Shown one piece after another: positions 1 to 3,792 of a stretch of DNA of 5,162 nucleotides. The notes under the pieces were generated by a model. That model worked only from the letters and a program-made list of their open reading frames with translations, was not told where the DNA came from and ran no database searches. Made by a program: the position numbers and the translations under genes. Where the stretch lies: positions 1 through 5,162 of the forward strand of contig JAUVPY010000243.1 of the NCBI GenBank assembly GCA_030598425.1, given 5' to 3'. Numbering within the stretch: position 1 is the stretch's first letter; every line of letters starts with the position of its first letter. This DNA comes from Anaerolineae bacterium (GTDB lineage Bacteria; Chloroflexota; Anaerolineae; 4572-78; NAK82).

Positions 1-354
1 ACGCGGCTTCGGCTCTATCACTATGTGGATGGTAACGACCACTTCGCAGTGGGCGCTTGCAAGTGCGGTCAGGACTATCGATTTGATTTGGGCAGTGGCA
101 CGCTGTCAATCGCCGAAATAGCAGAGACGGATAGATGGAGTCCCGATGTTTGCTTTCCGATCTTCTTTAATGATCTGGTGAGCGGCTTTGTCGCAGGTAA
201 GAGTTCTGCCATCTACCTGATAGTTCTGAACGAGGTGCTCCGTCAAGTCCTGGATAAGACGCCGGTTCCGATTCTAGTTCCGAAAAGCCTAGGGGTAAAC
301 GGAAGCGAAGCGCCTCAAATCGACAGCTTGATCTATCGTTACTTCGCCGGATGA
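1..354 (+). CDS. C-terminal part of an unrecognised protein (5' end outside window)
   Basis: The reading frame is open from base 1 (T-R-L-R-L-Y-H-Y-V-D-G...) to a TGA at 352-354, so the gene enters from the left and only about 117 C-terminal residues are visible. A GTG at 25 could be read as a start, but the frame continues upstream without a stop and no Shine-Dalgarno precedes it, so a partial gene is more likely. Visible features are a CKCG pair of cysteines early in the fragment, a hydrophobic stretch with GKSSAIYLIVLN in the middle, and a C-terminus ending in IYRYFAG. No transmembrane segment or known catalytic motif is clear. The stop overlaps the start of the PIG-L deacetylase gene by 4 nt (ATGA), which implies one transcript and coupled translation. 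I do not recognise the family. The SSA segment vaguely recalls sugar- or sialyl-transferase C-termini, but that is a guess. Confidence 0.75.
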   Translation, partial: TRLRLYHYVDGNDHFAVGACKCGQDYRFDLGSGTLSIAEIAETDRWSPDVCFPIFFNDLVSGFVAGKSSAIYLIVLNEVLRQVLDKTPVPILVPKSLGVNGSEAPQIDSLIYRYFAG

Positions 355-1094
355 TGGATTTAGATGTTTTAGCATTCTCTCCCCACCCTGACGATGCAGA
401 GCTGGGCTGTGGGGGCAGCCTAATACTGGCCGCGGACAGCGGTTTGAAGGTGGCCATTGCCGATCTGAGCGCCGGTGAGATGTCCAGCCGGGGTACTCCC
501 GACCAACGTCAAAGTGAAAAAGAGGAAGCTGCGGATAGACTTGGCCTCTGTACACGAACCTTGGTTGGCCTGCCAGATGGCGAAATTGGAACCGATCCGG
601 CACATCGACTGGCCATTATTCAACTCATTCGAGAAACAAGACCGCGCATTGTTTTGGCTCCCTATGGTCAGGATCGACATCCAGATCACGTGGGCGCAAG
701 CAAACTAGTGAAAGACGCGTGTTTCCTGGCCGGGGTGAGCAAACTTGGTACGGGTCGCCCCCACCGGCCAGAGTGGGTATACTATTACATGATCCACCAC
801 CCATTTACGCCCTCCCTCGTGGTTGATGTCTCAAGCGTCTGGGACCGAAAAATGGCGGCCGTAGCTGCCTACCGGAGTCAGTTCCAACCAGATGGTGGTG
901 GGTTTCAAACGGCCATCAGCCGACCCGATTTCTTGCGTTTTATCGAAGCCCGGGCTATCGTGTTTGGGGCCATGATCGGCGTGGCATACGGCGAAGCGTT
1001 TTACCTGCCAGGCCCCGTACCCTTGGGCGGACTTCCGGGCTTGACCAGCCCGGCTCCGGCGCGCGGTGAGTTGCCTTCTTATCGCACGTATTAG
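351..1094 (+). CDS. bshB1: PIG-L family zinc deacetylase, BshB1-like (GlcNAc-malate deacetylase, bacillithiol synthesis)
   Basis: This complete 247-residue protein has the usual length and motifs of the PIG-L/LmbE family. SPHPDDAELGCGG lies near residues 10-22, with zinc ligands expected at His12, Asp15 and His113; Asp14 is the likely catalytic base. HPDH is at 110-113. BshB1-type features are the MxLDVLAF start, the AGEMSSRGTP segment (41-50), LGLPDGEI-like VGLPDGEI (72-79), YYYMIHHPFTPSLVVDVSSVW (144-164), AAYRSQF (172-178) and IGVAYGEAF (209-217). Known BshB1 enzymes remove the acetyl group from GlcNAc-malate to give GlcN-malate in the cytosol. Relatives act on other GlcNAc conjugates (mycothiol precursors, lipid or glycan GlcNAc), so the substrate is inferred. 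The start is ATG at 351, which overlaps the upstream stop; ATG at 354 is equally possible, and no Shine-Dalgarno is seen, in keeping with translational coupling. No BshA or BshC gene is visible here. The C-terminal 20 residues or so are Pro/Gly-rich and probably unstructured. Confidence 0.88.
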   Translation: MMDLDVLAFSPHPDDAELGCGGSLILAADSGLKVAIADLSAGEMSSRGTPDQRQSEKEEAADRLGLCTRTLVGLPDGEIGTDPAHRLAIIQLIRETRPRIVLAPYGQDRHPDHVGASKLVKDACFLAGVSKLGTGRPHRPEWVYYYMIHHPFTPSLVVDVSSVWDRKMAAVAAYRSQFQPDGGGFQTAISRPDFLRFIEARAIVFGAMIGVAYGEAFYLPGPVPLGGLPGLTSPAPARGELPSYRTY

Positions 1095-1113
1095 GCCGTG
1101 TTGACATAGGGAT

Positions 1114-1251
1114 GTGATCATTTCTGAAAGGCTATGGCAAGACCCGGCCATGGCCCAGCGGCTAGAGCCGATGGCTGTCGATGTGGAGAGTTATGAAACG
1201 CCCATTAGGGGCTTTGACGAGCATTTTGTGCTTTATCGCTTGACTCTTTAG
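1114..1251 (+). other. Doubtful 45-codon ORF or gene remnant between convergent genes
   Basis: A GTG-initiated frame (VIISERLWQDPAMAQ...) runs 45 codons to a TAG at 1249-1251. It has a protein-like composition and fills the gap between the deacetylase and the convergent HD gene, overlapping the 3' end of the latter by about 47 nt. There is no good Shine-Dalgarno (only AGG close to the start), no recognisable domain, and the overlap with a confident gene argues against it. It may be a decayed remnant or chance. Otherwise the 110-nt gap contains only short palindromes (for example GGCCATGGCC around 1146-1155) and no clear terminator for either gene. Confidence 0.15.
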
Positions 1252-2101
1252 GGATGAGAGATAGCCACCTATTTTGGTGCTCGACGCTGTAGACGTGCGA
1301 ATGGAGGTTGGCGATCCACTGCCTGCCCTCGTGGGTTACACGAAGATAGCGCAGGCCTTCCTGGATGTGAGGCATCACGGCACTACTGTAGAACTGCGTG
1401 TAGTTCTCGCGCAATTCTCCCGGGCTTTTGTAGCCGATCCGCTCGCTGGCGCCAGCTTCCTGAAGCTCATAGAACAGCGCAGGAATCTTGCGGAGATAAT
1501 TGGGATCACCGAGTTGGCCTATGAAATCCGCTGCCCTCACCAGCCCTGGGTAGCCTTTGGTGTCCTTGTGTTCGTCGCCATCCGGCACGGGAAAGCGGGT
1601 CATTTCAATATAGGACGCAATAAGCTCGACATCGACCTCAAAACCTAACCTTCCGCCGAAACGCTCACGGACGAAGAGCTTGCTGCGGTCGACGTGATAG
1701 GGCGTGACAACCGCGTCGGTCCACTCCAATGAGACCTCAACCACCTTCCCATCAACCCCGGTCGCAATCATGCCGTCTTTGTCGTCCTGGCACACTCCCT
1801 TCACGTAGCCGATATCGTGGCATAAAAGGGCTATGACAAAATGTAGCCAGTTCCTGGGTGTGACGCCGCCTTCGCATAAGTGTTTTCCTTTGAGGATCGC
1901 TTGGCCGACTTGCGTGACCATGATCGTGTGATCGACGTTATGGTATAGTGAATCGGAGTTGGCGATATTCTCAAGGGCGAGTCGCCCCGTCCACGCAGTG
2001 ATGTTGCCAAGGTCTCGCTCCAGGGTGCTGTAGGTTTGCTCGTACGCATCCTTGAGCACCCTTACAAACTGCTCAATTACTAGTTCCTGAGGATGAAACA
2101 T
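1205..2101 (-). CDS. HD-domain metal-dependent phosphohydrolase (phosphodiesterase-like)
   Basis: This soluble protein of 298 residues (numbered from the ATG at 2101) lacks a signal peptide and TM segments. The HD metal site is complete: YHNVDH (His54 and His58), LCHDIGY (His95-Asp96) and RAADFIGQL (Asp192). TPYHVDR (His136) and the surrounding LFVRERFG are further probable active-site segments. The YHNxxH signature is shared with class I cyclic-nucleotide phosphodiesterases. The overall pattern (LLCHDIGYVKGVC, ATG, TPYHVDR, TRFPVP, YPGLVRAAD, RQWIANL) matches, from memory, a family of HD hydrolases common in cyanobacteria whose substrate I do not know. It probably hydrolyses a phosphate ester or nucleotide in the cytosol; the substrate is inference. 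AGGAG at 2111-2115 lies 9 nt before the ATG and 6 nt before a GTG at 2104, so a start one codon earlier is also possible. It is convergent with the deacetylase and divergent from the lipoprotein gene, with its own promoter. Confidence 0.88.
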   Translation of the reverse strand: MFHPQELVIEQFVRVLKDAYEQTYSTLERDLGNITAWTGRLALENIANSDSLYHNVDHTIMVTQVGQAILKGKHLCEGGVTPRNWLHFVIALLCHDIGYVKGVCQDDKDGMIATGVDGKVVEVSLEWTDAVVTPYHVDRSKLFVRERFGGRLGFEVDVELIASYIEMTRFPVPDGDEHKDTKGYPGLVRAADFIGQLGDPNYLRKIPALFYELQEAGASERIGYKSPGELRENYTQFYSSAVMPHIQEGLRYLRVTHEGRQWIANLHSHVYSVEHQNRWLSLIPKESSDKAQNARQSP

Positions 2102-2110
2102 CACGGAATG

Positions 2111-2115
2111 CTCCT
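2111..2115 (-). promoter_or_regulatory. Shine-Dalgarno of the HD hydrolase gene
   Basis: On the minus strand AGGAG precedes GTG at 2104 by 6 nt and ATG at 2101 by 9 nt. Both spacings work, so the site does not settle which of the two adjacent starts is used; the ATG is preferred for codon identity. Confidence 0.7.
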
Positions 2116-2159
2116 ACCCAAGAAAATGCTAGCTCCACACAGGGAACCAAAATCTGAGT

Positions 2160-2189
2160 AAAACCGGCTGCACGAACCCCGTGCCCCGG
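2160..2189 (-). terminator. Terminator-like hairpin in the leader of the HD hydrolase gene (possible attenuator)
   Basis: On the minus strand CCGG (2189-2186) pairs with CCGG (2167-2164), and GCACG (2184-2180) pairs with CGTGC (2174-2170). This gives nine GC-rich base pairs with a small 1x2 internal loop and a 5-nt apical loop. Four T residues follow at 2163-2160. It sits about 35-60 nt downstream of the predicted transcription start and upstream of the Shine-Dalgarno, the position expected for an attenuator. The T-tract is short, so termination efficiency is doubtful. Confidence 0.4.
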
Positions 2190-2196
2190 CGCTTCC

Positions 2197-2216
2197 AAGT
2201 CCCAGATTTGGGATTT
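2197..2216. repeat. Small inverted repeat in the HD hydrolase leader
   Basis: TCCCA (2200-2204) and TGGGA (2209-2213) form a perfect stem around a 4-nt loop. The stem extends to eight pairs on the + strand with one G-U (AAGTCCCA/TGGGATTT), while the minus-strand RNA has an A-C mismatch in the extension. It lies between the predicted transcription start of the HD gene and the terminator-like hairpin, so it may be a leader stem-loop or a protein-binding palindrome. Confidence 0.4.
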
Positions 2217-2229
2217 CATTATCAGACTT

Positions 2230-2258
2230 ATTGTACCATTTTAGTGCATTATTTGCAA
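2230..2258 (-). promoter_or_regulatory. Sigma70-type promoter of the HD hydrolase gene
   Basis: On the minus strand TTGCAA (2258-2253) is the -35 and TACAAT (2235-2230) the -10, with exactly 17 nt between them. TGG directly before the -10 provides an extended -10 element. The -10 matches the consensus at 5 of 6 positions and the -35 at 4 of 6. Transcription would begin near 2223, leaving a leader of about 120 nt with two hairpins before the start codon. Confidence 0.65.
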
Positions 2259-2297
2259 GGATCACTCGCCAGGATAAGGCACGAATGAGGAGGCAAG

Positions 2298-2326
2298 TTG
2301 CAGGATATTTTACCTTGATATATAAT
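2298..2326 (+). promoter_or_regulatory. Sigma70-type promoter of the lipoprotein gene
   Basis: TATAAT (2321-2326) is a perfect -10, and TTGCAG (2298-2303) is a weak -35 at the standard 17-nt spacing. The expected start is near 2333, about 140 nt before the lipoprotein ATG. It lies in an AT-rich tract, back to back with the HD gene promoter, so the two genes share one regulatory region. ACCTT (2312-2316) and AAGGT (2336-2340) form a short inverted repeat flanking the -10 and the start site and could be an operator half-site pair. Confidence 0.55.
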
Positions 2327-2457
2327 AAGACTAGTAAGGTCAATTATATACAAATACCACTGTGGCCTGTTCAAGGATTGGCGTACTGAGCGCTTGGGCG
2401 ATTCAGAGCTCTCATGTCGACGCTAGATCCTGGGAGCCTGCCAGATCACTCAATAAG

Positions 2458-2463
2458 AGGAGG
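2458..2463 (+). promoter_or_regulatory. Strong Shine-Dalgarno of the lipoprotein gene
   Basis: AGGAGG, a full match to the anti-Shine-Dalgarno core, lies 8 nt upstream of the ATG at 2472. It fixes that start and suggests efficient translation, as for an abundant surface protein. Confidence 0.85.
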
Positions 2464-2471
2464 GAAGGAAA

Positions 2472-3587
2472 ATGAAATATCGAGTATTAGTCGTCTTGTT
2501 TCCCCTGTTGCTAGCCACGGCTTGCGGAACTGCGGTGGAGTCGACGGCCCCCGACGCGACGCAGGCGCCAGCTGATGCGGCCACCTCCACCCCGACGGCT
2601 GAAGCCGCAGCGACAGAAGAGTCCACTTTGGCGCCAACCGATACGCCTGAACCCACAGATGCGGCCACTTCCACCCCGACGGCTGAAGCCGCGCCTACGG
2701 AAGCGCCGGCCGCCACCCCCACGCCTGCGCCAACCACTGCGCCTCAGACTAGCGGCACGGCCGGTTTCCAAGATAACCTGGCCATGGCCGATCAGTTTGT
2801 TCTGAACCTTTCGAGTGTGCCTGCGCCACCGGATGGTCAGGCATATCAGGGCTGGCTGGTCAGTGACGATGGCACGACCACAAGTGTAGGCGTGGTCAAC
2901 CTGAACCCTGATGGTAGCGCCGCCCTCGAGTGGAATTCGCCCGGTAGCGAGAATCTGTTAGGTCATCATGCACGCTTTGAGATCACTCTCGAGGTGGCCG
3001 AGGGCAGCACCAGCCCAACTGGCCAGGCTGTCCTGGCTGGTGGCTTGGAAGGAGAGACGCTAGCAAACGCACGCCGACTGTTCGTCAAGAATGAGGGTGA
3101 ACCAGCTACACCCCTCGACACTGCTCTAGCCCTAGGTCTCGGTGCGCAAACCGACGTAGCCGTCCAGCACGTGCAAAATGCCGTCAACGCGGCTGCCATC
3201 GGAGCACTGCCCGAGATGCGCATCCACATGGAACACGTAGTCAACATCATTGAGGGTGCGGCTGGACCACGGTTCGGCGATCACGATGGCAACGGCGTGG
3301 CAGAGAATCCCGGTGATGGTTTCGGGGTGATCGGCTACTCGAGCCAGATTGCCCAAGCACTCAGCGACCAGCAGTCTGTCGCTGCGGCTGCAGTTGAAGT
3401 TGAGACACAGAGTGCTACTATTCAGGACAAAGCCCTGGAGATTCTCACCTTGGAAGACTTGGCCACGGCGACGGCGCAATTGGCAGAACTTAGCGCACTG
3501 GCTGACCAACTCAAGGCCGGACCCATCGCCGACCTCTATGGTGCCGCGCAAGACGCAATCCATTTTGAGGTCAGCACATCACCCTGA
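2472..3587 (+). CDS. Secreted lipoprotein with Thr/Pro linker, RskA-like domain and helical C-terminal domain
   Basis: This 371-residue protein opens with a lipoprotein signal peptide: MKYR, a hydrophobic core (5-14), then the lipobox ATAC with Cys18 as lipidation site, so the mature protein is anchored outside the membrane. Residues 20-95 are a Thr/Pro/Ala/Glu linker with an in-frame repeat (DAATSTPTAEAA at 35-46 and 63-74). Residues about 98-192 (AYQGWLVSDDG..., FEITLEVAEGSTSPTGQAVLAGG) resemble the extracytoplasmic domain of RskA-type anti-sigma factors, but without the zinc-finger and TM parts, so an anti-sigma role is not implied. Residues about 213-365 look mostly helical and include HMEH (252-255), a GDHDGNG loop with alternating Asp/Asn (270, 272, 274) like a calcium-binding loop, and NPGDGFGV (279-286). 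A metal- or ligand-binding helical bundle is plausible but inferred. No enzyme motif is seen. The gene has its own promoter and a strong Shine-Dalgarno; the sensor gene follows 197 nt downstream on the same strand. Confidence 0.88.
   Translation: MKYRVLVVLFPLLLATACGTAVESTAPDATQAPADAATSTPTAEAAATEESTLAPTDTPEPTDAATSTPTAEAAPTEAPAATPTPAPTTAPQTSGTAGFQDNLAMADQFVLNLSSVPAPPDGQAYQGWLVSDDGTTTSVGVVNLNPDGSAALEWNSPGSENLLGHHARFEITLEVAEGSTSPTGQAVLAGGLEGETLANARRLFVKNEGEPATPLDTALALGLGAQTDVAVQHVQNAVNAAAIGALPEMRIHMEHVVNIIEGAAGPRFGDHDGNGVAENPGDGFGVIGYSSQIAQALSDQQSVAAAAVEVETQSATIQDKALEILTLEDLATATAQLAELSALADQLKAGPIADLYGAAQDAIHFEVSTSP
2574..2692 (+). repeat. Two in-frame 35-nt direct repeats in the lipoprotein linker
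   Basis: Copies at 2574-2608 and 2658-2692 differ at one base (C/T, synonymous) and lie 84 nt, or 28 codons, apart. Both encode DAATSTPTAEAA. The near-identity at nucleotide level indicates a recent duplication or continued slippage and recombination that can lengthen or shorten the linker. Confidence 0.85.
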
Positions 3588-3622
3588 GTAAGTGTTCAAA
3601 AGGGGTAGTTGTCATACGAAAA

Positions 3623-3681
3623 GCCACGAATTACACGAAATCAAACAGAAGATCCTTGGTGAAATTTGTGTAATTCGTGGC
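3623..3681. repeat. Long inverted repeat between the lipoprotein and sensor genes
   Basis: The left arm GCCACGAATTACACGAAAT (3623-3641) and the right arm ATTTGTGTAATTCGTGGC (3664-3681) pair over 14 consecutive bases, then over 4 more after a single bulged G (3637). The loop is 22 nt. From memory, the motif GCCACGAATTACACGAA recurs in intergenic regions of many unrelated environmental bacteria, so this is probably a dispersed palindromic element rather than a gene-specific operator. No T-run follows either arm, so it is not a typical intrinsic terminator, though it could stabilise the 3' end of the lipoprotein mRNA. Confidence 0.8.
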
Positions 3682-3731
3682 AGAAGAAGCCGTCTAAGGA
3701 TTTCTAAAACGATCTCTAAGACACGATGATC

Positions 3732-3737
3732 TATACT
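3732..3737 (+). promoter_or_regulatory. Possible -10 element for the sensor gene
   Basis: TATACT matches the -10 consensus at 5 of 6 positions, about 48 nt upstream of the sensor start. No acceptable -35 is found 16-18 nt upstream, so this would be a weak or activator-dependent promoter. Read-through from the lipoprotein gene is the alternative. Confidence 0.25.
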
Positions 3738-3764
3738 TGAAATCGCGCTATCCTGGCCCTTTTT

Positions 3765-3792
3765 CTTAGCACGGGGGAAAAAACATGCTAAG
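3765..3792 (+). promoter_or_regulatory. Hairpin enclosing the Shine-Dalgarno and start codon of the sensor gene
   Basis: CTTAGCA (3765-3771) pairs perfectly with TGCTAAG (3786-3792). The right arm contains the last two bases of the ATG (3785-3787), and the 14-nt loop displays the purine-rich ribosome site GGGGGA (3773-3778). A competing stem pairs TTTTTC (3760-3765) with GAAAAA (3777-3782). The arrangement could lower or switch translation of the sensor. Its function is inferred from base pairing alone. Confidence 0.4.

Noticed and set aside
25..27. GTG at 25 as the true start of the first gene
   Set aside because: The frame remains open to base 1 and no ribosome site precedes the GTG, so a gene truncated by the window edge is more likely.
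1035..1053. Perfect 7-bp hairpin CCGGGCT/AGCCCGG near the end of the deacetylase gene
   Set aside because: It lies inside the coding region and has no T-tract, so it is not a terminator; a Pro/Gly-rich GC-rich tail can produce it by chance.
831..1151. Minus-strand ORF opposite the deacetylase 3' end
   Set aside because: It is the shadow of a confident gene, with an Arg/Ser-rich composition and no domain.
2101..2343. 80-codon minus-strand ORF (TTG start) ending in a TGATG overlap with the HD gene ATG
   Set aside because: It lies across the AT-rich promoter and leader region, has no Shine-Dalgarno or domain, and contains the better HD gene promoter. The overlap with the ATG appears to be chance.
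2315..2343. Minus-strand TTGACC (2343-2338) as a second promoter for the HD gene
   Set aside because: At 17 nt spacing the -10 is only TATCAA, clearly weaker than the extended -10 promoter at 2230-2258.
2574..2692. Direct repeats as a CRISPR-like array
   Set aside because: There are only two copies, in frame within a coding linker, with the interval coding for similar residues.
2450..2771. Minus-strand Gly/Val/Ala- and Arg/Gly-rich ORFs opposite the lipoprotein linker
   Set aside because: They are low-complexity mirror frames of the Thr/Pro repeat region and have no initiation signals.
3132..3563. 143-codon minus-strand ORF opposite the lipoprotein C-terminal domain
   Set aside because: The plus frame has a signal peptide, Shine-Dalgarno and coherent domains; the antisense frame has none.
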